Notes under the pieces: model-generated
Database searches by the model: none
Seen by the model: only the letters and a program-made list of their open reading frames with translations
What the model was told of the DNA's origin: nothing
Position numbers and translations under genes: made by a program
Shown: positions 6,729 to 17,637 of the stretch, piece after piece
How positions within the stretch are numbered: position 1 is the first letter of the stretch
How the letters are laid out: every line of letters begins with the position of its first letter
Source of the DNA: Hyphomonadaceae bacterium
GTDB taxonomy: Bacteria > Pseudomonadota > Alphaproteobacteria > Caulobacterales > Aquidulcibacteraceae
Direction of reading: 5' to 3'
Assembly (NCBI GenBank): GCA_022841905.1
Contig: JALHQO010000003.1
Coordinates: 1-44,235 of the forward strand
DNA length: 44,235 nt

Positions 6729-7630
6729 GCCTGGCGCAAGACATCATCGCAAGTGCGGCGCCGCGCAACGGGCGCCCGCGCGTGTCGTTCGAGTTCTTTC
6801 CGCCGAAATCGGAAGCGCTAGAAGGTCAGCTTTGGGAATCAATCCGCAAGTTGGAAGCGCTGGGCCCAAGCTTCGTCTCCGTCACCTATGGCGCCGGCGG
6901 CTCGACGCGTGATCGCACGCACCGCACCGTGGCGCGCATCGTCAGCGAGACCACGCTGAAGCCTGCCGCGCACTTAACCTGTGTCGCCGCCAGCCGCGAT
7001 GAAGTCGATGCGGTGCTGCGCGATTATTGGCGCGCCGGCGTGCGCAAGATCGTGGCGCTGCGCGGCGATCCGCCGGGCGGCGTCGGCATGCCGTATCTGC
7101 AACACCCGCGCGGTTATGCGAGCGCGATCGATCTGGTGGAGGCGGCGTCGCGCGTCGGCGCGTTCGATATTTCAGTGGCGGTGCACCCGGAGAAGCATCC
7201 GTCGAGCCCGACGTTCGAGCACGATATCGACAATTTCAAACGTAAGCTCGCCGCCGGCGCGACGCGCGGCATTTCGCAATTTTTCTTCGATGAGACCGTG
7301 TTCTTGCGCTTTCGCGATCGGCTGGCGCGGGCTGGCGTTTATGCGCCTGTGTTGCCGGGCATCATGCCGGTGACGAACGTCAAAGGTTTGCGAAAAATGG
7401 TGGATGCCTGCGGCGCGACGCTGCCACGCTGGATGGTGAGGCTGTTCGAGGGGCTCGATGACGACCCGGAGACGCGCCGTCTGGTGGCGGCGGTGACGAC
7501 GGCGCAGTTGTGCGCTCGGCTGGCTGCGGAGGGGATCGAGGATTTCCACTTCTACACGCTGAACCGCGCCGACCTTACATTGGCGATCTGCCGCATTCTC
7601 GGCGTGCGGGCGCAACAGGTGACGGCATGA
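6725..7630 (+). CDS. metF: Methylenetetrahydrofolate reductase
   Basis: MetF reduces 5,10-methylene-THF to 5-methyl-THF, the methyl donor for MetH. The 301-residue protein has VSFEFFPPKSE with the catalytic glutamate, FVSVTYGAGGSTRDRT, LRGDPP, the substrate-side HPEKHP and FFFDETVFLRF. The start is GTG 6725, overlapping the TGA of the upstream regulator (GTGA), with GGAG seven bases before it. It overlaps the next gene by ATGA. This is the second gene of the SahR-like operon. Confidence 0.95.
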   Translation: MSLAQDIIASAAPRNGRPRVSFEFFPPKSEALEGQLWESIRKLEALGPSFVSVTYGAGGSTRDRTHRTVARIVSETTLKPAAHLTCVAASRDEVDAVLRDYWRAGVRKIVALRGDPPGGVGMPYLQHPRGYASAIDLVEAASRVGAFDISVAVHPEKHPSSPTFEHDIDNFKRKLAAGATRGISQFFFDETVFLRFRDRLARAGVYAPVLPGIMPVTNVKGLRKMVDACGATLPRWMVRLFEGLDDDPETRRLVAAVTTAQLCARLAAEGIEDFHFYTLNRADLTLAICRILGVRAQQVTA

Positions 7631-8688
7631 ACCGCGAACAACGATTGACGGCGCTCAACGCCGAACTCACCAAGCGCATCTTGATCCTCGATGGTTCAAT
7701 GGGCGCGTATCTGCAGGGCTTTGGGCTGACGGCTGAAGATTTCCACGGCGAACGCTTCGCCGGGCATAAAACCTCGCTCAAGGGCAATAGCGATCTGCTG
7801 ACGCTGACGCGACCGGCGGTGATCGCGGAGGTGCACGAGGCGTATCTCGCCGCCGGCGCTGACATCGTCAGCACCAACACGTTTACGGCCACGCCCGTCA
7901 GCCAGGCTGAGTATGCACTCGACGGCGTGGTGCATGACATCAATGTCGAAGCGGCGCGGCTGGCGCGGGCGGCGTGCGATGCGTTCGAGGCGAAGGATGG
8001 CAAGCCGCGCGCGGTGGCGGGCTCGATCGGACCGACGACGAAGCTGCTCTCGATGTCGCCCGAAGTCGGCGATCCCGGCCGGCGCGATGCGGATTTCGAC
8101 GGCATGGCGGCGGGCTACAAAGAACAAATCCTCGGCCTCATCGAAGGCGGCGCCGATCTGCTGCTGATTGAGACGATCACCGACACGTTGAATTGCAAAT
8201 CCGCGCTCTGGGCGGCGTGGGAGGCGTTCGATGAAACGGGTGTCGAGTTGCCGCTCTGGATCAGCGGCACGATCACGGATCGTTCAGGGCGCACGCTGTC
8301 GGGGCAGACGGTGGAGGCGTTCTACAATTCCGTGCGGCACGCGAAGCCGTGGGCGGTGGGCCTGAACTGCGCGCTCGGCCCTGGCGATATGCGCGCGTTC
8401 TTGGCTGATCTGGCGCGCGTCGCGGAATGTCCGGTGAGCGCTTATCCGAACGCCGGCTTGCCGAACGCGATGGGCGGCTACGACGAGACGCCGCATTCGA
8501 TGGAAGAGCATTACGGCGAATGGGCGCGCGCTGGTCTGCTCAACATCGCCGGCGGCTGCTGCGGCACGACGCCGGAGCACATCACGCACATGCTGCACGC
8601 TGTCGAAGGCGTCGCCCCGCGCGTTATTCCGGCTTGGGACAAGCGCATGAAGCTTGCCGGGCTTGAACCGTTCACGGCGGTCGCATGA
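7627..8688 (+). CDS. metH: Methionine synthase, homocysteine-binding subunit (split MetH)
   Basis: This 353-residue protein is the N-terminal homocysteine S-methyltransferase module of cobalamin-dependent methionine synthase on its own chain. It starts [14 protein letters not shown] and carries the zinc ligands C248 (GLNCALG) and C311-C312 ([11 protein letters not shown]). Those cysteines bind zinc and activate homocysteine thiolate. It begins at ATG 7627, overlapping the metF stop, and ends overlapping the second metH gene. The rest of MetH is encoded directly downstream, so the two chains presumably assemble. A two-gene MetH is, as I recall, normal in Caulobacterales. Confidence 0.93.
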   Translation: MNREQRLTALNAELTKRILILDGSMGAYLQGFGLTAEDFHGERFAGHKTSLKGNSDLLTLTRPAVIAEVHEAYLAAGADIVSTNTFTATPVSQAEYALDGVVHDINVEAARLARAACDAFEAKDGKPRAVAGSIGPTTKLLSMSPEVGDPGRRDADFDGMAAGYKEQILGLIEGGADLLLIETITDTLNCKSALWAAWEAFDETGVELPLWISGTITDRSGRTLSGQTVEAFYNSVRHAKPWAVGLNCALGPGDMRAFLADLARVAECPVSAYPNAGLPNAMGGYDETPHSMEEHYGEWARAGLLNIAGGCCGTTPEHITHMLHAVEGVAPRVIPAWDKRMKLAGLEPFTAVA

Positions 8689-11348
8689 CCAGCGCCAACC
8701 CCTTCGCAAACTTCGTCATCGTTGGCGAGCGCACGAACGTCACCGGCTCGGCGAAGTTTCGCAAGCTGATCGAGGCGGACGATTATGCTGGCGCGCTTGC
8801 CGTGGCGCGTCAGCAAGTCGAGAGCGGCGCCAATGTGCTCGACGTCAATGTCGATGCGGCGATGATCGATGGGCCGGCGGCGATGCGGCGGTTCTTGAAT
8901 CTGATCGCGTCCGAGCCCGATATCGCGCGCATTCCGCTAATGATCGATAGCTCCAAATGGGAGGTGATCGAAGCAGGGCTGAAATGCGCGCAAGGCAAAT
9001 CGATTGTCAACTCGATCTCCATGAAGGAAGGCGAGGCGCCGTTTCTCGAGCACGCGCGCAAAGTTCGTCGCTATGGCGCGGCCACCGTGGTGATGGCGTT
9101 CGACGAGCAGGGCCAAGCCGATACCGCCAAGCGCAAGATCGATATCTGCACGCGCGCCTACACTCTGCTCACCGATAACGGTTTCCCGCCCGAAGACATC
9201 ATCTTCGATCCCAACATCTTCGCGGTCGCGACGGGGATTGAAGAACACGCCGACTATGCTCTCGCTTTCTTTGAAGCGGCGCGCGCGATCCGTGAAACTT
9301 TGCCCGGCGCGCATGTGTCCGGCGGTGTTTCCAATGTCTCATTCTCGTTCCGCGGCAATGAGCCGGTGCGCGAGGCGATGCACGCGGTGTTCCTCTATCA
9401 CGCCATCCGCGCCGGCATGGACATGGGCATCGTCAACGCCGGTTCGCTGACTTTGTATGATGATGTCGAGCCGGAATTGCGCGAGCGGGTTGAGGACGTG
9501 CTTCTCAATCGTCGCGCCGACGCGACGGAGCGGCTGCTTGAACATGCCGAAAGCGTCAAAGGCGGCGGCAAGAAGCGCGATACGTCGAAGGATCTGGCAT
9601 GGCGCGAAAAGCCGGTGAACGAACGCCTTAGCCACGCGCTTGTCCACGGCATCACCGAGTTCATCGTCGCTGACACCGAAGAAGCGCGCCTCGTCGCGGC
9701 GCGGCCGCTGCATGTGATCGAAGGACCGTTGATGGACGGCATGTCCGTCGTTGGCGATCTCTTCGGTGCGGGGAAGATGTTCCTGCCGCAAGTGGTGAAA
9801 TCGGCGCGCGTGATGAAGCAGGCGGTGGCGCATCTCATTCCGTACATGGAAGAGGAAAAGCGGCTGACCGGCATGGAAGGCAAGTCGAACGGCAAGATCG
9901 TGATGGCGACCGTGAAGGGCGACGTGCACGATATCGGAAAAAACATCGTTGGCGTCGTGCTGCAATGCAACGGCTACGAGATCGACGATCTTGGCGTCAT
10001 GGTCCCGTGCGATAAAATTCTCGATCGCGCCATTGAGATCGGCGCTGATGCAATCGGCTTGTCGGGGCTGATTACGCCGAGCCTGGATGAAATGGTGTTC
10101 GTGGCCAGCGAAATGCAGCGACGCGGCTTTACGCTGCCGTTGCTGATCGGCGGCGCGACGACGTCGCGCACGCATACGTCAGTGAAAATCGCGCCGGTCT
10201 ATGCGGGGCCGACGCTTTATGTCTCGGACGCTTCGCGCGCGGTGCCGGTGGTGCAGAAGCTGCTTGGCGCGGACCGCGATATGCTTGTGGCGGAGACGAA
10301 GGCGGATCAAACCGCGGCGCGTGAGAGCTATCTCGCCGGTCAGGACAAGCGCCCGCGCATGCCGCTGGCGAAAGCGCGCGAGCGTGCGCCGAAATTGGAG
10401 TTCGCGCCGGTGAAGCCGAGCTTTCTCGGTGTGAAGAGCTTCGCGGAATATCCGCTGGCGGAGCTTGTGCCGTACATCGATTGGACGCCGTTCTTCGCGT
10501 CGTGGGATTTGGTCGGCCGCTATCCGGATATTTTGAATGACGAGATCGTCGGCGAAGCGGCGCGCTCGCTCTACGCAGATGCGCGCGCAATGCTGGAGCA
10601 GCTTGTCGCGGAAAAATGGGTGAAGGCCTCGGGTGTGATCGGCTTTTGGCCAGCGAACCGCGATGGCGACGATGTCGTGCTGTGGGACGATGAGACGCGC
10701 GCGAAGGAGAAGGCGCGCTTCTTCACCTTGCGACAGCAGATGGACAAAGGTGCGGCGCAAGGCGGCAAAGGCAATTTCGCGCTCGCGGATTTTGTCGCGC
10801 CTACGGGCACGCCGGATTATATCGGCGCGTTCGCGGTGACGGCGGGGATTGGCGAAGAGGACGTCGCCATTCGCTTCAAGCGCGCCAATGACGATTATTC
10901 CGCCATCCTCGCGCAAGCATTGTGTGATCGCTTGGCCGAAGCCTTCGCCGAGGCGATGCATGCCAAAGTGCGGCGCGAGCTTTGGGGTTACGCCAAGGAT
11001 GAGACACTGAGCACCGACGATCTGATCGCCGAAAAATATCGCGGCATCCGGCCCGCGCCTGGCTATCCGGCGCAACCCGATCACACCGAAAAGCGCACCA
11101 TCTTCGATTTGCTCGACGCAACGACCAATACCGGCATCGATCTCACCGAGAGCATGGCGATGACGCCGCCGTCTTCGGTGAGCGGGCTCTATTTCGCGCA
11201 TCCGAAGGCGGAGTATTTCGGCGTCGGCAAAATCGATCGCGATCAGGTCGCTGACTATGCGCGCCGCAAGGGCTGGGATTTGGCGACGGCCGAGCGCTGG
11301 CTCTCGCCGATTTTGGCTTATGATCCGTTGATCGCGAAGGCGGGGTAA
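8685..11348 (+). CDS. metH: Methionine synthase, folate/B12/activation subunit (split MetH)
   Basis: This 887-residue chain supplies the remaining MetH domains in order. The pterin-binding domain holds [13 protein letters not shown] and [13 protein letters not shown] (about 1-290). The cobalamin cap and B12-binding domains hold DVHDIG at 413-418, whose histidine is the lower axial ligand, plus SGLITPS and [10 protein letters not shown]. The C-terminal SAM-dependent activation domain holds [12 protein letters not shown] and [25 protein letters not shown]. It overlaps the first metH gene by ATGA, giving tight coupling, and ends the operon. No cobalamin riboswitch is visible, as expected inside an operon. 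Confidence 0.95.
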   Translation: MTSANPFANFVIVGERTNVTGSAKFRKLIEADDYAGALAVARQQVESGANVLDVNVDAAMIDGPAAMRRFLNLIASEPDIARIPLMIDSSKWEVIEAGLKCAQGKSIVNSISMKEGEAPFLEHARKVRRYGAATVVMAFDEQGQADTAKRKIDICTRAYTLLTDNGFPPEDIIFDPNIFAVATGIEEHADYALAFFEAARAIRETLPGAHVSGGVSNVSFSFRGNEPVREAMHAVFLYHAIRAGMDMGIVNAGSLTLYDDVEPELRERVEDVLLNRRADATERLLEHAESVKGGGKKRDTSKDLAWREKPVNERLSHALVHGITEFIVADTEEARLVAARPLHVIEGPLMDGMSVVGDLFGAGKMFLPQVVKSARVMKQAVAHLIPYMEEEKRLTGMEGKSNGKIVMATVKGDVHDIGKNIVGVVLQCNGYEIDDLGVMVPCDKILDRAIEIGADAIGLSGLITPSLDEMVFVASEMQRRGFTLPLLIGGATTSRTHTSVKIAPVYAGPTLYVSDASRAVPVVQKLLGADRDMLVAETKADQTAARESYLAGQDKRPRMPLAKARERAPKLEFAPVKPSFLGVKSFAEYPLAELVPYIDWTPFFASWDLVGRYPDILNDEIVGEAARSLYADARAMLEQLVAEKWVKASGVIGFWPANRDGDDVVLWDDETRAKEKARFFTLRQQMDKGAAQGGKGNFALADFVAPTGTPDYIGAFAVTAGIGEEDVAIRFKRANDDYSAILAQALCDRLAEAFAEAMHAKVRRELWGYAKDETLSTDDLIAEKYRGIRPAPGYPAQPDHTEKRTIFDLLDATTNTGIDLTESMAMTPPSSVSGLYFAHPKAEYFGVGKIDRDQVADYARRKGWDLATAERWLSPILAYDPLIAKAG

Positions 11349-11467
11349 CCGGGCATTGCGTCCCTAGGGAACCTGCATTCGTCCGCCGCAGCGCAGCATC
11401 GGTCGCAATTTGGTGGCCCCGGTCGCGCGGGCGCTGCTAGGAAGGCCCCTTGATCTCGGGGACTCTC

Positions 11468-14293
11468 ATGAAACGCATCATCACCATGCTTGCGGCGGCG
11501 CTTGCGCTCGTCGCTTGCGCCACATCGTCGGCGCCGCAGAGCGGCTCGGGCGCGCTCGAAGTCGCGCCGCTGCAATACACGATGCGCACGCTGTCGAACG
11601 GGCTGCGCGTCTATTCGATGCCGAACGCCAATACGGCGAACGTGTCGGTGCAGGTTTGGTACGATGTCGGCTCGGTCGATGACCCGGAGGGCCGCTCGGG
11701 CTTCGCGCACCTGTTCGAACACATCATGTTCAAGTCGACGCGCAATATGCCGAGCGAGACGTTCGACCGGCTGACGGAAGATGTCGGCGGCTATAACAAC
11801 GCCTCCACGTACGATGACTTCACCAACTATTACGAAGTCGTCCCCGCCAACCATCTCCGCCGCGTGCTGTGGGCCGAGGCCGATCGCATGGGCTCGCTGG
11901 TCGTCAACGAAGCGACGTTCGAGTCCGAGCGTGATGTCGTGAAGGAAGAGCTGCGCCAGCGCGTGCTGGCGTCGCCGTATGGCCGGTTATTTTATCTCTA
12001 CCTGCCGCAAGTGAACTACACGGTGCACCCGTATGCGCGCCCCGGCATCGGCTCGATCGAAGATCTGGACGCCGCCACCGTTGAAGACGTGCGCGCGTTT
12101 CACGCCACGTACTATCGGCCGGACAACGCCATCCTCGTCGTCTCCGGCAACTTCAACCAAGCCGAACTCGATGCGTGGGTGGATGAGTATTTCGGCGACA
12201 TCGAGCGGCCGGCGCGCGAGATTCCGCGCGACTATCCGGAAGAGCCACTGCGCACGCAACCGGTCGAGCGCACGGTCTATGCGCCGAACGTGCCGTTGCC
12301 GGCGGTGATGCTGTCCTATCCGCAGCCGGAATCGACGCATCCTGACATTCCGACATTGATGGTGATCGACGCCATTCTCTCGAACGGCCAATCGTCGCGG
12401 CTCTATCAATCGCTCGTTTACGAGCAGCAGATCGCCACCAGCGTCTTCACCAATCTCGAGGCGACGCAAGATCCCGGCGCGTACTCGCTGTTCGTCATTC
12501 TCTCTGGCGGCCAAACCGCCGATGCGGGGCTGGCGAGCCTGCGCGCCGAAGTGGCGCGCCTGCGCGACGCGCCGGTGACGCAAGCGGAGCTGGACGAAGC
12601 CAAGAACGAAATCGTCACCGCGACCATCCAAGGCCGCGAAACAGCCGAAGGCCGTGCCGATGAATTGGCCGATTCCGTCATTCGCTATGGCGATGCGGGC
12701 TACGCTGATCGTCTGCTTGCCGCGATCCAAAGCACCACAGCGGCCGACATTCAGCGCGTCGCGCGTTCGATCTTCAACGAAGATCGCCGCGCCGTCGTGC
12801 GCTACCTGCCGGAGGAAGAAGGCGCTGTCGGCGACACCATCGTGACCTCGCCGCTGGTGCGCGCCCGCGCACTCGACATTCCGGAGTCGGAGATCACGGT
12901 GTTTACCTTGGCCTCCGAAAGCGAGCGCGAGCAACCGCCGGCGGCCGGCACGCCGGTCAATGCGCGCATTCCCGCAGCCTCGCAGCGTACGCTGGCGAAC
13001 GGCCTGCGCGTCATCGTTGCGCCCAACCGCGCGCTGCCGCTGATCAGCGCCGATCTGCGTGTCGCCTCCGGCAGCGCTGCCGACCCGAACGGCGGCGCAG
13101 GCCTCGCGGGCATGACCGCCGATCTGCTCACGCGCGGCACCACCACGCGCAGCGCTACCGAGATCGCGCGCCAGATCGAGTCGCTGGGCGCGGCGATCAG
13201 TTCAGGCGCTGGCGTCGATAGCTCGGCGGTCTCGATGCAAACGCGCTCGGATCGCGCCGCCGATGCGTTCACGGTGTTCGCCGATGTCGTGCGCAATCCG
13301 GCTTTCGCGCAGGAAGAGCTCGACCGCGCGCGCCAAGAAGCGCTCGACGGCTTGCAGGTGGCGCTCAGCGAACCGGGCCCGATTGCCAGCTTCGCCATGA
13401 CCCGCGCCCTTTATGGCGAGACGCCTTATGGCGGCATCGCCTCGGAGGCTTCGATCACGGGCATTTCGCGCGAGGCGATGGGAACGTTCCATCAGACGTA
13501 CTGGCGACCGGATAACGCCGTGCTCGTCATCACCGGCGATGTATCGGCGGACGAGGGCTTTGCCATCGCCGAACGCTATTTCGGCAGCTGGGCGCGGCCC
13601 GCCGCGCCAATGCCGGCGCGTCCGGATGCAAGCGCTTATGCCGCCGCGCCGCGCACCATCGTCGTCGATCTGCCCGATACCGGTCAGGCGGCGGTGCTGA
13701 TGGGGCTGCGTGGCGTGTCGCGCACGGATGCGGACTACTTCCCGCTGCTGGTCGCCAACAACGTGCTCGGCGGCGGCTACTCGGCGCGTCTCAATGCCGA
13801 AATCCGTATTCGCCGCGGACTCTCCTATGGCGCCGGCGCTTCGCTCTCTGCGCGCGCGGCGCCCGGGCCGATCATCGCCTCGGCGCAAACGCGCAACGAT
13901 GCGGCGGTGCAGGTCTATGAGCTGATGTCAGCCGAGATCGAGCGCATCGGCGACGTGATCGTGCCGGAGAGCGAACTAACGGCGCGCAAAGCGGTGCTGA
14001 TCGGCGGCTTCGGCCGTGCGGTTGAAACGACAGCCGGTCTCGCGGGTCAGATTTCGACGCTGGCGCTTTACGGCCTGCCGCCGGAACGGCTCGGCACCTA
14101 CGTGTCGGACGTGAGCGCGGTGACGCCGCAACAGGCGCTGGATGCGGCCGCCGGGTACTACGATCGCGACCGTGCCGATCTCGTCATCGTTGGCGATGCG
14201 CAACTGTTCTACGATGGCTTGCGTCGCGTGCGGCCTAACGCCGAGCGCATTCCGGCTTCGGAACTAAATCTCGACCGCGAATCACTGCGCTGA
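11468..14293 (+). CDS. M16-family zinc peptidase, lipoprotein
   Basis: The 941-residue protein has two M16 repeats, as in pitrilysin-type and processing-peptidase-like enzymes. The first half is catalytic, with the inverted zinc motif H81-LFE-H85 and a further glutamate near 157-161 (RDVVKEE). The second half (from about 510) lacks the motif and probably forms the other wall of the chamber. ATG 11468 gives a good lipoprotein signal, MKRIITMLAAALALVAC; a TTG at 11450 is the alternative start. It probably degrades peptides in the periplasm. Substrate unknown. A hairpin terminator follows. Confidence 0.92.
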   Translation: MKRIITMLAAALALVACATSSAPQSGSGALEVAPLQYTMRTLSNGLRVYSMPNANTANVSVQVWYDVGSVDDPEGRSGFAHLFEHIMFKSTRNMPSETFDRLTEDVGGYNNASTYDDFTNYYEVVPANHLRRVLWAEADRMGSLVVNEATFESERDVVKEELRQRVLASPYGRLFYLYLPQVNYTVHPYARPGIGSIEDLDAATVEDVRAFHATYYRPDNAILVVSGNFNQAELDAWVDEYFGDIERPAREIPRDYPEEPLRTQPVERTVYAPNVPLPAVMLSYPQPESTHPDIPTLMVIDAILSNGQSSRLYQSLVYEQQIATSVFTNLEATQDPGAYSLFVILSGGQTADAGLASLRAEVARLRDAPVTQAELDEAKNEIVTATIQGRETAEGRADELADSVIRYGDAGYADRLLAAIQSTTAADIQRVARSIFNEDRRAVVRYLPEEEGAVGDTIVTSPLVRARALDIPESEITVFTLASESEREQPPAAGTPVNARIPAASQRTLANGLRVIVAPNRALPLISADLRVASGSAADPNGGAGLAGMTADLLTRGTTTRSATEIARQIESLGAAISSGAGVDSSAVSMQTRSDRAADAFTVFADVVRNPAFAQEELDRARQEALDGLQVALSEPGPIASFAMTRALYGETPYGGIASEASITGISREAMGTFHQTYWRPDNAVLVITGDVSADEGFAIAERYFGSWARPAAPMPARPDASAYAAAPRTIVVDLPDTGQAAVLMGLRGVSRTDADYFPLLVANNVLGGGYSARLNAEIRIRRGLSYGAGASLSARAAPGPIIASAQTRNDAAVQVYELMSAEIERIGDVIVPESELTARKAVLIGGFGRAVETTAGLAGQISTLALYGLPPERLGTYVSDVSAVTPQQALDAAAGYYDRDRADLVIVGDAQLFYDGLRRVRPNAERIPASELNLDRESLR

Positions 14294-14336
14294 GTCGAAA
14301 AGCGCCGCAGCGTCAGGTGACGCTGCGGCGCGACTC
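14292..14336 (+). terminator. Strong hairpin after the M16 gene
   Basis: GCGCCGCAGCGTCA (14302-14315) pairs perfectly with TGACGCTGCGGCGC (14318-14331) over a two-base loop. GAGTC/GACTC (14292-14296, 14332-14336) extend it across a small bulge. There is no run of T, so it is a terminator by position and strength only. Confidence 0.55.
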
Positions 14337-14360
14337 GGTTACAGATTCGCATCAGTGGTG

Positions 14361-14720
14361 ATGCGCAATTTCATTCGTGTGGTGGCTGTGGCCGTCGGTC
14401 TGAGCACGCTGTCGTTCGCGGCGGGCGTGGCTGGTGACCTTTCTTTGGCCGATCCGCCGAACTTCGGTGAGCGCGTTGTGTTGCGTTTGCCGCCGGACTT
14501 GCCGGCCGATAGCGCCCGCGCCGCACCGCTGCCGCCGATGTTATCCACAGCGTCCGCCGAAGCCGCGCCGTTGCCGCGCCGCCGCGCAATGCCGCTCCGC
14601 GCCCATGTGATCGCGGCGGAATACCTAGTTAATGACGGTGACGAGGTCGTACTCGTCAGCCTTCCGAAGCCGCGCCAGTATTGGGCGGCCGACGCGCTGA
14701 CCCGGATCAAGGCTGCCTAA
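14361..14720 (+). CDS. Small exported protein of unknown function
   Basis: The 119-residue product starts MRNFIRVVAVAVGLSTLSFAAG, which looks like a signal peptide. The rest is alanine and proline-rich (residues 30-70), then HVIAAEYLVNDGDEVVLVSLPKPRQYWAADALTRIKAA, which may fold. Two GTG codons directly before the ATG (14355, 14358) are possible starts. I do not recognise the family. It lies between two hairpins and probably has its own transcript. Confidence 0.6.
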   Translation: MRNFIRVVAVAVGLSTLSFAAGVAGDLSLADPPNFGERVVLRLPPDLPADSARAAPLPPMLSTASAEAAPLPRRRAMPLRAHVIAAEYLVNDGDEVVLVSLPKPRQYWAADALTRIKAA

Positions 14721-14807
14721 AAAGTGCGGCTTTGCCGCCACAGTGGCGCCGGGCTACTGCAACACCGCCAAAAAAGCGCCCCGTTCGAAGCGCTCTCCTT
14801 GTCTCCC

Positions 14808-15572
14808 ATGAGCCATTCCTACGGGCCGAGTCTGTCAGGGCGTGGCGCTGCGGCATTAGCCGCGGCGCTGACTTTGGCAGGCGTGCCTGCGGTCGTTCAT
14901 GCACAAGAGCAGCGCGCCCAGCCGGCGCCGCCGCCAATGCCTGGGCTCTACGTCGCCTCGGGCGCCACGCGCTATTCCACGCCTGGCGGCGCTGTCCGCT
15001 TCGTCTTCGATCGCACCGGCCGCACGGCGTTGCTGCAGTTTGAAGGCGATCCGGAAGTGCACGTTCTGCGCGCCGCTCAAGCGGCGGGCGGCGGCCTCAT
15101 CTATTCGAGCGAGAACGCCAACGTCATGCTGCGCGTGACGCCGCAAGGCAGCCTCACGCTCTACACACGCAATCTTCAAACCGGCGCCGCAGCGACCGCC
15201 GAAGGCGACACCGATCGCCTCACGCCGGAAGCCATTGCGTTCGCGGAAATGCAGGAGCGCTTTCGCCGGCTGCAGGCGCAGGCGCGCCGCCGTGTCGGCC
15301 AGACCATCACCTTCTCTGTGCCCGCGAATTTGCCGCCTGCCGCTGCTGGCGTTGTGCTGGATGCTGCCGAACGCGCCGCCGAGGGCCTCGCTATGGCGCC
15401 GATGACCAACGTGCGCCGGGTCATCATCACCATTGGCCGCACGCCGGCCGTGGCGCTTCGCGGCGATCAGCTCTTCGTTCAGGTCGCGCCGCAATACGGC
15501 TACGCCGGCCGCCCGTCCTCCGGCTCGATCCGCAACGTGGTGACGGGGACGGTGCAGGGCCCGCAGCAGTAG
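14808..15572 (+). CDS. Exported protein of unknown function
   Basis: From ATG 14808 the 254-residue protein has a signal peptide (GRGAAALAAALTLAGVPAVVHA-Q). The mature domain contains FVFDRTGRTALLQFEGDPEVHVL, a Gln/Arg-rich helix around 140-165 (EMQERFRRLQAQARRR) and a conserved-looking end VRRVIITIGRTPAVALRGDQLFVQVAPQYGY. It may belong to the uncharacterised DUF4908 group seen in Caulobacterales; I could not check that. A terminator follows at once. Confidence 0.75.
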   Translation: MSHSYGPSLSGRGAAALAAALTLAGVPAVVHAQEQRAQPAPPPMPGLYVASGATRYSTPGGAVRFVFDRTGRTALLQFEGDPEVHVLRAAQAAGGGLIYSSENANVMLRVTPQGSLTLYTRNLQTGAAATAEGDTDRLTPEAIAFAEMQERFRRLQAQARRRVGQTITFSVPANLPPAAAGVVLDAAERAAEGLAMAPMTNVRRVIITIGRTPAVALRGDQLFVQVAPQYGYAGRPSSGSIRNVVTGTVQGPQQ

Positions 15573-15581
15573 AACCGTCGC

Positions 15582-15603
15582 AGCCGCCTTAGGGGCGGCT
15601 TTT
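15582..15603 (+). terminator. Rho-independent terminator
   Basis: AGCCGCC (15582-15588) and GGCGGCT (15594-15600) form a 7-bp stem over TTAGG, followed by TTT. It ends the plus-strand transcript before the convergent gloB, whose stop codon is five bases further. Confidence 0.7.
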
Positions 15604-15605
15604 CA

Positions 15606-16370
15606 TTAGCCTTTGAAATTGTCCTTGCGCGCACGCAGGTCAGCGAACGCTTCAACGTCGGTGGCGTCGGGCTTCATGATCGACTGCTTGAGCAGAGGCG
15701 CGCGGAGAAACGGGTTGGTGCGCAGTTCGAGATCGAGCGTCACCGGCACTGTCGGTTTGCCTTCGCTGCGCAGACGCTTCACCTCGGCCACACGCGCCTG
15801 CAAATCGCGATTGATCGGGTCGTAGTAGATCGCAAAGCGGGCGTTGGCTTCGGTGTATTCGTGCGCGCAATAGAGCGTGGTTTCGCGCGGGAGTGCGGCG
15901 ATCTTGGAGAGGCTCGTCCACATCTGCTCGGGCGTGCCTTCGAATAAGCGTCCGCAGCCCATCGAGAACAGCGCATCGCCCACGAACGCCACGCGCGCAT
16001 CGTCGAACACGTAGGCGATGTGTGCCAGCGTGTGGCCGCCGACATTGAGGACGCGCGCTTTCAATCCGCCGAGTTCCACAACGGCACCGTCATCGACGAC
16101 GCGGTCGGGATCGCTGCCGATGCGCGACACTTCCGCGGGCCCGGTGACGCGTGCGCCGGTTTTGGCCTTGATCGCGGCATTGCCGCCGGCGTGATCGGGA
16201 TGCCAGTGCGTGTTCCAGATATCGGTGATGCGCCAACCCTTCGCGTCAGCTTGGCGCATGATTTCGTCGGCGTCTGGCGTATCGATCGCCGCCGTCGCGC
16301 CGCTTGCCTCATCATGGATAAGGAAACCGTAATTGTCGGAGAGGCAGGGGAATTGATGGATTTGAAGCAT
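15606..16370 (-). CDS. gloB: Hydroxyacylglutathione hydrolase (glyoxalase II)
   Basis: GloB hydrolyses S-lactoylglutathione to lactate and glutathione, the last step of methylglyoxal detoxification. The 254-residue protein has the metallo-beta-lactamase motif T54-HWHPDH-60 for the binuclear metal site, with further ligands in GGHTLAHI, GDALFSMGCGRLFEG and CAHEYT. The substrate-binding C-terminal region ends RTNPFLRAP...ADLRARKDNF, as in the family. It is divergent from a methyltransferase gene with only 23 bases between the start codons; these two genes are often neighbours in alphaproteobacteria, as I recall. Confidence 0.95.
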   Translation of the reverse strand: MLQIHQFPCLSDNYGFLIHDEASGATAAIDTPDADEIMRQADAKGWRITDIWNTHWHPDHAGGNAAIKAKTGARVTGPAEVSRIGSDPDRVVDDGAVVELGGLKARVLNVGGHTLAHIAYVFDDARVAFVGDALFSMGCGRLFEGTPEQMWTSLSKIAALPRETTLYCAHEYTEANARFAIYYDPINRDLQARVAEVKRLRSEGKPTVPVTLDLELRTNPFLRAPLLKQSIMKPDATDVEAFADLRARKDNFKG

Positions 16371-16393
16371 TCGCTAGCTTAGCTCTCACCCTC

Positions 16394-17507
<1,114 letters not shown>

Positions 17508-17580
17508 TCCATCTCTCTAAGCTGTTGATTTCCGGCGTGGTATAGACCGGCGCCAATCGTCGAACATGGCTGCCACCGGC

Positions 17581-17610
17581 CCTGCCGGCGCGCTAGACTG
17601 TGCCGGCAGG
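17581..17610. repeat. Inverted repeat between P-II and DUF885 genes
   Basis: CCTGCCGGC (17581-17589) and GCCGGCAGG (17602-17610) are perfect 9-base inverted arms around 12 bases. It could end the P-II transcript (CACTCTTTC follows) or be an operator for the gene starting at 17638. Nothing decides between these. Confidence 0.4.
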
Positions 17611-17637
17611 CACTCTTTCAACTCGGGGTAGGTTCAC

